From positions 1-64,000 of the forward strand of contig NZ_JAVRHY010000002.1 in assembly GCF_031846305.1 (NCBI RefSeq): 64,000 bases of DNA, in the 5' to 3' direction. The translations under genes and the position numbers were made by a program. This DNA is from Spectribacter acetivorans. GTDB taxonomy: Bacteria > Pseudomonadota > Gammaproteobacteria > Nevskiales > Salinisphaeraceae. Positions 1 through 8,177 of this stretch are shown here, piece by piece. Below the pieces are notes generated by a model. That model saw only the letters and a list, made by a program, of their open reading frames with translations. It was not told where the DNA came from and did no database searches. Every line of letters starts with the position of its first letter. The first letter of the stretch is position 1.

Positions 1-851
1 AGACCGGCACTGATCCGGTCTGCGTACACCACGATGTCGGCGCCCACGAAACGCGCGCGATGGCGCATCGCATTAGGTTGCCCGATGTAACTGAGCATGT
101 AGTTCGTTGCGGCGGCCAGATCCGGCGCGCGCGGGCGCAGCCACTCCAGGTGTTTATCCAGCAGACGACTGGTCTGCATCCCGTGGTCGACCAGCTTGTA
201 GTGCACGGGCCGGGTATTGGTGTCACCCACGGTCCGGATTTTTCCCAAGTCGTGCATCAGGGCGACGACCTTGATGAGATCACGCTCCACTGGGGTCAGC
301 GCTCCCTCCGTCAGCCGGTCACACAGCGCCATCACATGCATGCTGTGCATCAGTAGACCGCCTCGGGCGGCGTGGTGATGCCCCAGACTCCCCCGGCAGG
401 TCAGGATCGCCGGGCTGATACGGGTATCGAGTAGCACCCGAGCCATGAAACGACGCAGTGGCTCGGGGTTCAGTTTAGCCGCCATCAGCTCGAGTGCCTC
501 GAGCGCCGGCACGGCCGCCTCGGGACACAGCGACCGGGGCAGCAGCCGGGCTGCATTCCTGATCTCCGGCTCACTGATGGTATGCAGGGCCCGCAGATCG
601 CCGATCACGCGGCCCGCGAATCGGCGGACATACAGCGCCGCTTGGACCGGAACGGGCCGACGGACCGGCAGATCCCCCAGCAGGCCGGATTCCGGCCAGA
701 CGTAGGCGTCGATCGAACCCGTGCTGTCCTCCAGGGTCGCCGTGGCGAACCACTTGCCGCCGGATGTCTGGCGCTGGGTCACGTCGGTCAGCAGATACTG
801 GCCCTGGACGATGCTGTTGAGACGCGTAGGCGCCTTGTCGAGTGCTGTCAT
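1..851 (-). CDS. OB-fold/HD-domain phosphohydrolase, YhaM-like (partial, runs off the left edge)
   Basis: An open frame begins with ATG at 851 behind a strong GGAGG site and stays open to base 1, giving about 283 visible residues and no stop. Residues about 15-90 look like an OB-fold nucleic-acid-binding domain. Residues about 157-204 carry an HD signature: HHH at 158-160, GGLLMHS with His169, and MHDLGK at 199-204. An OB fold followed by HD is the layout of YhaM-type 3'-5' exoribonucleases, and similar HD proteins occur in conjugative elements. The gene starts 19 bases after the integrase stop, so the two are probably co-transcribed. The substrate is unknown; nuclease activity is inferred from family resemblance only. 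Confidence 0.72.
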   Translation of the reverse strand, partial: MTALDKAPTRLNSIVQGQYLLTDVTQRQTSGGKWFATATLEDSTGSIDAYVWPESGLLGDLPVRRPVPVQAALYVRRFAGRVIGDLRALHTISEPEIRNAARLLPRSLCPEAAVPALEALELMAAKLNPEPLRRFMARVLLDTRISPAILTCRGSLGHHHAARGGLLMHSMHVMALCDRLTEGALTPVERDLIKVVALMHDLGKIRTVGDTNTRPVHYKLVDHGMQTSRLLDKHLEWLRPRAPDLAAATNYMLSYIGQPNAMRHRARFVGADIVVYADRISAG

Positions 852-870
852 GACAGCCTCCTTTTTCTTA

Positions 871-2103
871 TTAATGGGGCGTTGTTGCGTTATGGGACGC
901 AGGGACTGCGCCAACGCCTGAGTGCGCGTCCCTGTGTGAGGTGATCTGACCGGCCAGCAGCCGTTCCATGGCCGAGCCATCGCGCCGTGTCAGATTCGGC
1001 ACGAATCGCGAGTAGGTCTTGAACAGCATGGTGGTATCGCTGTGGCCGAGCTGTCGGGCCACCCACTCCGGGTTCTCGCCCGCCCCCAGCCAGAGCGTGG
1101 CTGCCGTATGCCGGGTCTGGTACGGCCGACGCCGCTCCAGGCCCAGATGCCGGAGAAGGGGGAACCAGACCCGGTTGTTGACGTTATCCAGATCCAGCGG
1201 CGCCCCGGCGGCATTGCAGAACACGAAGTCCGACAGGCCGGCGGTGGCCTCGTGCTGTACCTGTAATGCCTCCAGCACCGGCTGACTGAGGTCGACCTCG
1301 CGCTGGGACCCATCCGTCTTGGTGGTTTCCAGGCGACCGCGCACCAGGTTTCGACGCACCAGAATCTGGCGCCGCTCGAAGTCCACGTAACGCCACTGCA
1401 AGCCGTGTAGCTCCCCCGTGCGCAGGCCGGTGAAGAACCGCACGATCAGATACGGCCGATAATCGGGCCGCACCGTATCGATCAGGGACCGGACCTCGGC
1501 CATGGAGAAGGGGTGAATATCCACCCGCTGCTGCTTGAGCCGCTTGATGCGATCCACCGGATTAGTGAAGTCGTAGCGCTCACCCGCCTCGCCGAGGATC
1601 TGGCCATGGATCTGGATGATGCGGTTGACCGTCTTGGCTGATAGCCCCGGATTGCCCGAGCGGCCCGGCACTTCCACCAGCCGCGCCCGGAACGCCAGGA
1701 TCCCGGCCTTGGTGATCTCGCCCACCGGCTGCTCGCCAAACGCGGGAATCAGGTGCCGATCAAGCGTGGAGCGAATGGTGGCGCAATGCGAATTCCGCCA
1801 CGCGGGCCGATTCTCGGTAAACCAGGTCTCTGCGAACTCTCTATATAGAGGCGTGCCCTGGCCAGCCTGGGTGCCACTGGCGTCGACAGGGCCGGCAAAC
1901 CGGCTCGCATTCTTGCTGCCCGGGAAATAGCGTGCGTAGTCAAAGGTGCCCAGGGTGATCTCGGCTTCGATCTTGTCGAGCACCTTCTGCATGCGTTTCC
2001 GGTTGGGCGCGTTGTCCGTGAGTTTCGTGTACTCACGGCAGCGTTGGCCCTGGTAGCGGAAGTCGAAGAAGAGCTGGCCATTGTTAGCGCGAATACTAGA
2101 CAT
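871..2103 (-). CDS. Tyrosine-type site-specific integrase
   Basis: This is a 410-residue tyrosine recombinase that would integrate and excise the element. The N-terminus (about 1-65) resembles the arm-type DNA-binding domain of phage/ICE integrases, and about 85-180 the SAM-like core-binding domain. The catalytic domain shows TGLRTGEL (Arg about 228), a Lys in TTKTDGSQR (about 262), YQTRHT (Arg about 331), LGHS (His about 354) and TYSRF (Tyr about 364). Tyr replaces the usual His in the HxxR box, as I recall for many integrases of this subfamily. The ATG at 2103 is preferred over one five codons upstream because it overlaps the stop of the excisionase gene, which suggests translational coupling. 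It appears intact. Confidence 0.93.
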   Translation of the reverse strand: MSSIRANNGQLFFDFRYQGQRCREYTKLTDNAPNRKRMQKVLDKIEAEITLGTFDYARYFPGSKNASRFAGPVDASGTQAGQGTPLYREFAETWFTENRPAWRNSHCATIRSTLDRHLIPAFGEQPVGEITKAGILAFRARLVEVPGRSGNPGLSAKTVNRIIQIHGQILGEAGERYDFTNPVDRIKRLKQQRVDIHPFSMAEVRSLIDTVRPDYRPYLIVRFFTGLRTGELHGLQWRYVDFERRQILVRRNLVRGRLETTKTDGSQREVDLSQPVLEALQVQHEATAGLSDFVFCNAAGAPLDLDNVNNRVWFPLLRHLGLERRRPYQTRHTAATLWLGAGENPEWVARQLGHSDTTMLFKTYSRFVPNLTRRDGSAMERLLAGQITSHRDAHSGVGAVPASHNATTPH

Positions 2104-2329
2104 GGCAGTTCGCTCCATTCGCCATCGGAATGGAGGTATCGAAGGCCGGCTGCATGAACATGTCCGCTTCGATGGCCTCCCAGATGTATAGAATCTTGCG
2201 TCCGTTGAACGGCCGAAAGTAATGACGTCCTTCGAGGAGGACTGAATCCTTCAGCCGTTCACGAATTGTTCTCGCGTCATACTTGATGCGTGCTGACAGC
2301 TCGTTAGTCGTGAGATACGTTTGTGTCAT
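2096..2329 (-). CDS. Excisionase-like small DNA-binding protein
   Basis: This 77-residue protein starts MTQTYLTTNELSARIKYD. It has a winged-helix/MerR-like pattern: a helix-turn-helix near residues 5-25 (TTNELSARIKYDARTIRERL), then a wing-like stretch with EGRHYFRPFNGRKILY. This pattern is typical of small phage excisionases. It ends inside the first codons of the integrase, an 8-base overlap, so it is the first gene of the xis-int-HD operon. An in-frame ATG eight codons upstream at 2353 is possible but would overlap the divergent control region. Role as recombination directionality factor is inferred from size, fold and position. Confidence 0.7.
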   Translation of the reverse strand: MTQTYLTTNELSARIKYDARTIRERLKDSVLLEGRHYFRPFNGRKILYIWEAIEADMFMQPAFDTSIPMANGANCHV

Positions 2330-2373
2330 AGTGTTTCTTGATGCGCAGGGCATGTGATCAAGTGTGGCACAAA

Positions 2374-2392
2374 TGTATCAAATAGTTATACA
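2374..2392 (+). promoter_or_regulatory. Candidate operator/-10 region between divergent xis and HTH genes
   Basis: A palindrome with 5-bp arms, TGTAT (2374-2378) and ATACA (2388-2392), lies in the AT-rich divergent region. Its right arm overlaps a -10-like TATACA (2387-2392). A weak -35-like TGGCAC (2365-2370) lies 16 bases upstream. This fits a site where the adjacent small HTH protein could repress its own promoter and perhaps the xis-int operon. The binding protein is inferred. Confidence 0.35.
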
Positions 2393-2434
2393 AACGTCAA
2401 TAATAAGATGCATCTTCGGCGAGGGGAGCCGTCC

Positions 2435-2680
2435 GTGATTCGTATCCTTTTCAAACAACTCCTTGATCAGAAAGCGTTTACTGAGCGCCGGCGCATAACC
2501 ATGAATGAGGTTTGCGCTGAGACAGGGCTGTCCAGGCCAACGTTGTCGCGCATCGCGAATACGCCGGGATACCGGACCAACACGGATACGATCGACACCC
2601 TGTGCAGGTACTTCGAGTGCCAGCCTGGAGAGTTACTCACGTGGGTCGATGAAGACGCCGACGGTCGAAATGGAGGCTGA
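2435..2680 (+). CDS. Small XRE/Cro-C1-family HTH transcriptional regulator
   Basis: From the GTG at 2435 this is an 81-residue protein, essentially one Cro/C1-type helix-turn-helix. MNEVCAETGLSRPTLSRIAN supplies the HTH, followed by the GYRTNTDTIDTLCRYFECQPGELL motif region typical of short XRE regulators. The GTG start is chosen because a GAGGGGAG ribosome-binding site lies about 7 bases upstream and the product then begins MIRILFKQLL, as many relatives do. Longer starts at 2354 (GTG) and 2408 (ATG) are open but lack a good site. It is divergent from the xis-int operon and is a likely control gene of the element. Confidence 0.8.
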   Translation: MIRILFKQLLDQKAFTERRRITMNEVCAETGLSRPTLSRIANTPGYRTNTDTIDTLCRYFECQPGELLTWVDEDADGRNGG

Positions 2681-2702
2681 CTAACTTCGATCGAGCCAAT
2701 GC

Positions 2703-2732
2703 TGGGCCATGGCTGGGCCATATTTGGGCCAT
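2703..2732. repeat. Three direct repeats TGGGCCAT at exact 11-bp period
   Basis: TGGGCCAT occurs at 2703-2710, 2714-2721 and 2725-2732, so copies start every 11 bases, about one helical turn. They lie between the HTH gene and the metY promoter, at the presumed element/core boundary. Spacing on one DNA face suggests cooperative protein binding, for example integrase arm sites or a regulator array. The function is not known. Confidence 0.6.
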
Positions 2733-2853
2733 GAGCCGGAGTGCTGCCCGTCGCTTTGCAGTGGTGGGAGTCCGGCTGAAGAGCCGGCGGTGCGCAGGCC
2801 GGGCCAATTGACCGGACGGAAAAGGCTCTATTTCAGTTATTTGCAGGTAGGTC

Positions 2854-2882
2854 TTGCGACGCACTCGGCAGACCATTACAAT
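2854..2882 (+). promoter_or_regulatory. Sigma-70 promoter of the initiator tRNA / rimP operon
   Basis: The -35 TTGCGA (2854-2859) and -10 TACAAT (2877-2882) are separated by 17 bases. Transcription would start near 2889, about 8 bases before the mature tRNA. The position fits the metY-rimP-nusA-infB promoter known in enteric bacteria. Confidence 0.75.
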
Positions 2883-2896
2883 GCGCGCTCACCGGT

Positions 2897-2973
2897 TGCG
2901 GGGTGGAGCAGTCTGGCAGCTCGTCGGGCTCATAACCCGAAGGTCGCAGGTTCGAATCCTGCCCCCGCTACCA
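2897..2973 (+). tRNA. metY: tRNA-fMet (CAT), initiator
   Basis: This 77-nt tRNA has encoded CCA (2971-2973) and anticodon CAT at 2931-2933. Three consecutive G-C pairs in the anticodon stem (GGG/CCC) mark it as an initiator. The first acceptor pair is U1-U72 (2897/2969), so the required lack of Watson-Crick pairing at 1:72 is kept, but not as the usual C-A. Its place directly upstream of rimP-nusA-infB matches metY of E. coli. Confidence 0.96.
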
Positions 2974-2996
2974 ACCTTTATTGGTGTTGGATAGGG

Positions 2997-3019
2997 AGCC
3001 CCCGGTGAGGGGCTTTTTT
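2997..3019 (+). terminator. Intrinsic terminator/attenuator after metY
   Basis: Stem AGCCCC (2997-3002) pairs with GGGGCT (3009-3014) around a 6-base loop and is followed by a T run to 3019. It lies between the tRNA and rimP, so it can end the tRNA transcript and act as an attenuator for the downstream operon. Confidence 0.8.
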
Positions 3020-3059
3020 GTTGCCGGTCGATTTATTCGGCCATCAAACGGACTAGCCT

Positions 3060-3509
3060 GTGGCGCAGCGTCTGGACAATCTGCTGGCGCCGGTGGTGGA
3101 GGCGCTGGGATACGAACTCTGGCATCTCGAAACGACAGGGGCCGGAGACGATCGGCTGCTGCGCATATATATAGACAGCCCGGACGGGATCGCGCTGGAG
3201 GACTGCGAGGCGGTCAGCCACGAAGTAAGTGCGGCGCTGGATGTGAACGACCCGCTGCCCGGTGGTTACCGGCTGGAGGTGTCGTCCCCGGGCATGGATC
3301 GGCCGCTGATTACCGACGCACATTTTGCGCGATTCCAGGGCGAGACAATCCGGGTGAATCTGTACGCGGCGGTCGACGGGCGCAAGCGGTTCACCGGCAT
3401 CAATCACGGCGTCGTCGACGATCAGCTGCGGATCGAGTGCGACGGCGAGTTGTTCGAATTGCCGCGGGATTCGGTGGCCAAGGCGCGGCTGGTTCCTGTA
3501 TTCGACTAG
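3060..3509 (+). CDS. rimP: Ribosome maturation factor RimP
   Basis: RimP (149 residues, normal length) assists 30S subunit assembly, acting before S12/S19 incorporation. The N-terminal alpha/beta domain contains LAPVVEALGYELWHLE and the IDSPDGIALEDCEAVSHEVS stretch. LEVSSPGMDRPL (about residues 77-88) is the family hallmark, and a C-terminal Sm-like barrel ends the protein. The start is a GTG at 3060. Its position between metY and nusA is strongly conserved in this group, and it is probably co-transcribed with nusA and infB. Confidence 0.96.
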   Translation: MAQRLDNLLAPVVEALGYELWHLETTGAGDDRLLRIYIDSPDGIALEDCEAVSHEVSAALDVNDPLPGGYRLEVSSPGMDRPLITDAHFARFQGETIRVNLYAAVDGRKRFTGINHGVVDDQLRIECDGELFELPRDSVAKARLVPVFD

Positions 3510-3540
3510 CCCGGCGGAAGCCGGTGTCAGAGGTAAGGTC

Positions 3541-5079
3541 ATGGCGGGCATGAACAAGAACGTGTTGCTGGTTGCCGAGGCGGTCTCCAATGAGAAGGGC
3601 GTCGGCAAGGAGATCATCTTCGAGGCCATCGAGGCCGCGCTGGCGTCGGCGACCCGCAAGAAGCACGGCGGCGACATCGCGGTGCGGGTGGCGGTGGATC
3701 GTGAAACCGGCAACTACGACACCTTCCGTCGCTGGGAGGTGATCGACGAAGAGGCCGTGGACGAGGAGGGCGAGCCCCTGGTCGTCGAGGCCCCGGATCA
3801 TCAGATCAGCCTTGCCGAGGCGCGCGAGAAGCACCCCGACATGCAGGCCGGCGAGTTCATCGAGGAACCGATGGAGTCGGTCGAGTTCGGGCGTATCGCG
3901 GCGCAGGCGGCCAAGCAGGTGATCGTGCAGAAGGTGCGCGAAGCCGAGCGGGCTCAGGTGGTCGAGGCCTATTCCGACCGCGTGGGCGAGCTGATCACCG
4001 GTCTGGTCAAGCGCATGGAGCGCGGTGCGGTGATTCTGGACCTGGGCGGCAATGCCGAGGCCATCATCCTGCGCGAGGAAGTGATTCCGCGCGAACCAAT
4101 GCGCCCGGGTGACCGGGTGCGCGGTTACCTCTACGACGTGCGTCCGGAGCCCCGCGGGCCGCAGCTGTTCGTGACCCGGACGCGCCCGGAATTCCTGATC
4201 GAGCTGTTCAAGCTGGAAGTGCCCGAGATCGGCCAGGGGCTGATCGAATTGCGCGGCGGCGCCCGGGATCCGGGGCTGCGGGCCAAGATCGCGGTGCAGG
4301 CCAAGGACCGGCGCATCGACCCGGTCGGTGCCTGTGTCGGCATGCGCGGCTCGCGCGTACAGAGCGTGTCGAACGAGCTGGCCGGCGAGCGTATCGACAT
4401 CGTGCTGTGGGACGAGAACCCGGCCCAGTTCGTGATCAACGCCATGGCGCCGGCCGATGTCGAATCCATCGTCATGGATGAAGACACGAACACCATGGAT
4501 ATCGCCGTGGGCGAGGACAAGCTGGCCCAGGCCATCGGCCGCGGTGGTCAGAATATTCGCCTGGCCTCCGAGCTGACCGGCTGGGAGCTCAACGTGATGA
4601 CCATCGAGGAGGCCGACGCCAAGAGCGAGGCCGAGGGCGAACAGCTGCAGACCCTGTTCCGGGAGCAGCTGGATGTCGACGATGAAGTGGCGGCCATCCT
4701 GGCCCAGGAAGGTTTCACTACCATTGACGAGATTGCCTACGTGCCGCCGGCCGAGTTGCTGGCGATCGAGGAATTCGACGAGGACGTGGTCGAAGAGCTT
4801 CGCAATCGGGCGCGCGATGTGCTGCTGACCCGGGCGATCGCGTCGGCCGAGGGCGATCCCGCCGCCGAACCCGCCGAGGATCTGCGCCATCTCGATGGCA
4901 TGGACGACGAATTGGCGGAACAGCTTGCCGCCAACGGCGTGGTCACGCGGGAAGACCTGGCCGAACAGGGCGTCGAGGATCTGATCGAGCTCGTCGAGCT
5001 TGATGACAAGCGCGCGGGCGAACTGATCATGGCCGCGCGCGCCCACTGGTTCGCAGACGAGCAGGCCCAGGTCGAGTAG
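3541..5079 (+). CDS. nusA: Transcription termination/antitermination factor NusA
   Basis: NusA (512 residues) binds RNA polymerase and nascent RNA and controls pausing, Rho-dependent and intrinsic termination, and rRNA antitermination. Domains in order: an N-terminal polymerase-binding domain (about 1-130), S1 (about 135-200), and two KH domains (about 205-350, including GMRGSRVQSV and AIGRGGQNIRLA). Two acidic helix-hairpin-helix repeats follow (about 365-510), as in gammaproteobacterial NusA. The ATG at 3541 is used because GAGGTAAG lies 7-8 bases before it; ATG at 3550 is an alternative closer to the usual N-terminus. It is the second gene of the rimP operon. Confidence 0.98.
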   Translation: MAGMNKNVLLVAEAVSNEKGVGKEIIFEAIEAALASATRKKHGGDIAVRVAVDRETGNYDTFRRWEVIDEEAVDEEGEPLVVEAPDHQISLAEAREKHPDMQAGEFIEEPMESVEFGRIAAQAAKQVIVQKVREAERAQVVEAYSDRVGELITGLVKRMERGAVILDLGGNAEAIILREEVIPREPMRPGDRVRGYLYDVRPEPRGPQLFVTRTRPEFLIELFKLEVPEIGQGLIELRGGARDPGLRAKIAVQAKDRRIDPVGACVGMRGSRVQSVSNELAGERIDIVLWDENPAQFVINAMAPADVESIVMDEDTNTMDIAVGEDKLAQAIGRGGQNIRLASELTGWELNVMTIEEADAKSEAEGEQLQTLFREQLDVDDEVAAILAQEGFTTIDEIAYVPPAELLAIEEFDEDVVEELRNRARDVLLTRAIASAEGDPAAEPAEDLRHLDGMDDELAEQLAANGVVTREDLAEQGVEDLIELVELDDKRAGELIMAARAHWFADEQAQVE

Positions 5080-5140
5080 CAGCTGCCGGACGGCAGCCGT
5101 GACTCACCCAATGGTCGTATCCAGTTAACGGAGACAGACG

Positions 5141-7777
5141 ATGGCGCAGACGAAGGTCAAACAGCTAGCGGAAGAGGTCGGTATTCCGGTCGACCGCCTG
5201 CTTGCGCGCCTTGAAGCCGCCGGCGTCGACGCGAAAGGCGAAGATGACGGCATCAGCGACGAGGACAAGCTCAAGCTGTTGCGCCACCTGCGCGAAGGGG
5301 GAAGCAGCGTCAAGACGGATGGCGACAGTGCCTCCTCGCGGCGGATTTCGCTGCGGCGTCGTTCTACCTCCGAACTGAAGCTTTCCGGCAGTCGCGGCGC
5401 CCCGGGCAAGACCGTGAGCGTGGAAGTGCGCAAGCGCCGCACCTACGTCAATCGTGCCCAGGAATCCGAAGAGGCCGCCAAGAAGGAGGCCGAGGAAGCC
5501 GCCGAGGCGCAGCGCGCGGCCGAACAGGCCGAAGCGGAGGCCGAGCAGGCTCGGCGCGATGCCGAGGCGGAAGCCGAGCGCCAGGCCCAGCTTGAAGCCG
5601 AGGAGGCCGCTCGTGCGGAGGCGGAAGCGGCCGCCGAGGCAGCGAAGCAGCAGGCCGAGGAAGCCGACAAGGCCGAGCCGGAAACCCCGGAGGAAGCCCC
5701 GGCAGCCGCGCCGGCGGAATCCGAGGTACCGAACAAGCGCCAGCCGACCCGCGCCGAGCGCATGGTCGACCATGCCCGCAGCCGCGCGCAGGAAAACCTG
5801 CGGCGGGCCGCGGCGAGCCACGGCCGTACCGAACAGGACGCCGAACGCGAGCGCGAACGCGGCAAGCGCAAGGAACTGCATGTTGCCGAAGGCAAGCAGG
5901 GACGGCGCAAGAAGAAGTCCCGCGGCCGCCCCGGTCGTGTCCAGATGGCCACCGAGCACGGTTTCGAACGGCCCACCGCCCCGGTCATCCGGGAAGTAGA
6001 AATTCCCGAAACCATCACCGTGGGCGACCTCGCCCAGCGCATGGCGGTCAAGGCCAACGAGCTGATCAAGCAGATGATGAAGCTCGGCGTGATGGCCACC
6101 ATCAACCAGATGATCGATCAGGACACCGCGGTGCTTCTGGTCGAGGAAATGGGCCACACGCCCAAGACGGTCAGCGATTCCAGCGCCGAGGAAGAGTTGC
6201 TCGAGGAACTCCGCGCCGAGGAATCCGGCACCGAGGGCAAGCCGCGCGCGCCGGTGGTTACCGTGATGGGCCATGTCGACCACGGCAAGACTTCGCTGCT
6301 CGACTACATCCGTCGCGCCAAGGTGGCGGCCGGTGAGGCCGGCGGCATCACCCAGCACATCGGTGCCTATCACGTGGCCCACGACAAGGGCCTGCTGACC
6401 TTCATCGATACGCCGGGCCACGCCGCCTTCACCCGCATGCGGGCCCGCGGCGCCGAAATCACCGACATCGCCGTTCTGGTGGTGGCCGCTGACGACAGCG
6501 TCATGCCCCAGACCAAGGAATCCATCCAGCATGCCCGCGCGGCGGGCGTGCCGATCGTGGTGGCGGTGACCAAGTGCGACGTGCAGAACGCCGATATTGA
6601 CCGCGTCAAGAACGGCCTGGCCGCCGAGGACGTAATCCCCGAGGACTGGGGTGGTGACGTTCAGATCGTGCCGGTGTCCTCGATGACCGGCGAGGGCATT
6701 GACGATCTGCTGGACGCGCTGCTGCTGCAGGCGGAAATTCTCGAACTGACCGCGCCGGACGACGTGCCGGCCCGCGGTGTGGTGATCGAATCCAGTCTCG
6801 AGAAGGGGCGTGGTCCGGTCGCCACCGTGCTGGTCAAGGCCGGCGTGCTCAAGCGCGGCGACTACCTGCTGGCGGGATCGCACCACGGGCGCGTGCGGGC
6901 CCTGTTCAACGAGGCCGGCGAACAGGTCAAGGAGGCCGGGGCGTCAATTCCGGTCGAGGTGCTGGGCCTGTCGGGCACGCCCGAGGCCGGTGACGAGACT
7001 CTGGTGGTGGCCAACGAACGCCGCGCCCGGGAAATCGCCGATCAGCGTGACGAACGCATGCGCGAGAGCAAGCTGGCGCAGCAGCAGGCGGCGCGTCTGG
7101 AGGAAGTGTTCTCCCAGATCGGCGAGGACGGCAGTGGCGAGGCCAAGGACCTGAATCTGCTGGTCAAGGGCGACGTGCAGGGCAGTGTCGAGGCCCTGAC
7201 CGAGTCCTTCCGCAAGATCCCGGCCGAGGAAGTGCGCATTCGTATCGTTTCCAGCGCTGTGGGCGGCCTGAGCGAATCGGATATCGAGCTGGCCGCGGCC
7301 TCCAACGCCATCGTGATCGGGTTCAACGTCCGTGCCGATGCCAAGGCCCGCAAGGCGATCCAGGAAAACGGCGTGGACGTGCGCTATTACAGCGTGATCT
7401 ACGAGGCGATCCAGGATGTCACCGATGCCGTCAGCGGTCTGCTCGGCACCGAGCTGCGCGAGGAGATCGTGGGGCTTGCCGAGGTCAAGGACGTGTTCCG
7501 GTCGTCCAAGCTCGGTGCGATTGCCGGCTGCCTGGTGGTCGACGGCACCGTCTCCCGCGGGTTGCCGATTCGCGTGCTGCGCGACAACGTGGTGGTCTAC
7601 GAGGGCGAGCTGGAATCGCTGCGCCGACACAAGGACGACGTGCGCAAGGTCGAGGCCGGTACCGAGTGCGGCATCGGCGTGAAGAACTACAACGACGTCA
7701 AGCCGGGCGATCAGATCGAGTGCTACGAGCGCACCGAAGTGCAGCGCAAGGTGGTCGAAGCGGAAGCCTCGGCCTGA
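5141..7777 (+). CDS. infB: Translation initiation factor IF-2
   Basis: IF-2 (878 residues) is the GTPase that brings fMet-tRNA to the 30S subunit and promotes subunit joining. Residues 1-50 form an IF2_N domain. A long, charged Ala/Glu-rich linker, probably helical, runs from about 100 to 200. A second IF2_N module (about 285-340) precedes the G domain. G1 is GHVDHGKT at 377-384, G3 is DTPGH and G4 is TKCD. Domains II-IV follow, and the end resembles the fMet-tRNA-binding C2 domain. ATG 5141 has a GGAG site. Internal starts that would give shorter isoforms cannot be judged here. Confidence 0.98.
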   Translation: MAQTKVKQLAEEVGIPVDRLLARLEAAGVDAKGEDDGISDEDKLKLLRHLREGGSSVKTDGDSASSRRISLRRRSTSELKLSGSRGAPGKTVSVEVRKRRTYVNRAQESEEAAKKEAEEAAEAQRAAEQAEAEAEQARRDAEAEAERQAQLEAEEAARAEAEAAAEAAKQQAEEADKAEPETPEEAPAAAPAESEVPNKRQPTRAERMVDHARSRAQENLRRAAASHGRTEQDAERERERGKRKELHVAEGKQGRRKKKSRGRPGRVQMATEHGFERPTAPVIREVEIPETITVGDLAQRMAVKANELIKQMMKLGVMATINQMIDQDTAVLLVEEMGHTPKTVSDSSAEEELLEELRAEESGTEGKPRAPVVTVMGHVDHGKTSLLDYIRRAKVAAGEAGGITQHIGAYHVAHDKGLLTFIDTPGHAAFTRMRARGAEITDIAVLVVAADDSVMPQTKESIQHARAAGVPIVVAVTKCDVQNADIDRVKNGLAAEDVIPEDWGGDVQIVPVSSMTGEGIDDLLDALLLQAEILELTAPDDVPARGVVIESSLEKGRGPVATVLVKAGVLKRGDYLLAGSHHGRVRALFNEAGEQVKEAGASIPVEVLGLSGTPEAGDETLVVANERRAREIADQRDERMRESKLAQQQAARLEEVFSQIGEDGSGEAKDLNLLVKGDVQGSVEALTESFRKIPAEEVRIRIVSSAVGGLSESDIELAAASNAIVIGFNVRADAKARKAIQENGVDVRYYSVIYEAIQDVTDAVSGLLGTELREEIVGLAEVKDVFRSSKLGAIAGCLVVDGTVSRGLPIRVLRDNVVVYEGELESLRRHKDDVRKVEAGTECGIGVKNYNDVKPGDQIECYERTEVQRKVVEAEASA

Positions 7778-7799
7778 TCCGGGGAGTCCATCTGCACCG

Positions 7800-8177
7800 A
7801 TGCCCAATGATTATCCCCGGAGCCGCCGCGTCGCCGAGCAGATCAAGCGCGAGCTGTCCTCGCTGATCGCTACCGAAGTCAAGGACCCGCGGGCGGCGCT
7901 GGCGGTGGTCACGGATGTTGAGGTGTCCCGCGACCTCGCACACGCCAAGGTCTATGTCTCCACCGCGGATCTCGACAGCGACGGCGACGGCCTGGTGAGC
8001 GGGCTGACGCGCGCCGCCGGCTTCCTGCGCGGCCGGCTGGGCACCTCGATGCGGGTGCGCACGGTGCCGGCCCTGCGCTTTATCGAGGACCGTACCGAAC
8101 GCGAGGCCGCGCGCATGGATCAGCTGATCCAGGACGCAGTGTCCGAGGATCGTCGGCGCCAGGGCGACGACGAATGA
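7800..8177 (+). CDS. rbfA: 30S ribosome-binding factor RbfA
   Basis: RbfA (125 residues) is a KH-fold cold-shock factor that binds immature 30S subunits and helps process the 16S 5' end. The N-terminus has the family pattern RSRRVAEQIKRELSSLI. KDPR, VVTDVEVSRDLAHAKVYVS and the late VPALRFIEDRTERE are characteristic. It lies 22 bases after infB and overlaps truB by ATGA, so the operon order infB-rbfA-truB is the classical one. Confidence 0.97.
   Translation: MPNDYPRSRRVAEQIKRELSSLIATEVKDPRAALAVVTDVEVSRDLAHAKVYVSTADLDSDGDGLVSGLTRAAGFLRGRLGTSMRVRTVPALRFIEDRTEREAARMDQLIQDAVSEDRRRQGDDE

Larger units (their letters stand above)
1..2680. mobile_element. Terminal part of an integrative element (integrase module)
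   Basis: The left 2.7 kb holds an excisionase-like gene, a tyrosine integrase and an HD-domain gene in one leftward operon, with a small HTH regulator reading the other way. This is the usual recombination/regulation module of an integrative element or prophage. The element appears to continue beyond the left edge, so its size and type are unknown. Its right limit is inferred to lie between the HTH gene and the metY promoter, because core genes start there. No attachment core was identified. The element lies on the 5' side of metY, not at its 3' end, so insertion into that tRNA is not supported. Confidence 0.6.

Noticed and set aside
2681..2973. metY as the attachment site of the integrative element
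   Set aside because: The element lies on the 5' side of the tRNA, no copy of the tRNA 3' end was seen within the window on the element side, and the tRNA promoter is intact between them.
3400..5046. A long open frame antisense to nusA (548 codons)
   Set aside because: It is opposite a certain gene, has no family features and arises from GC-rich codon bias. The same applies to long antisense frames over infB (5165-6886), pnp (9690-11891) and smc (18057-19913).
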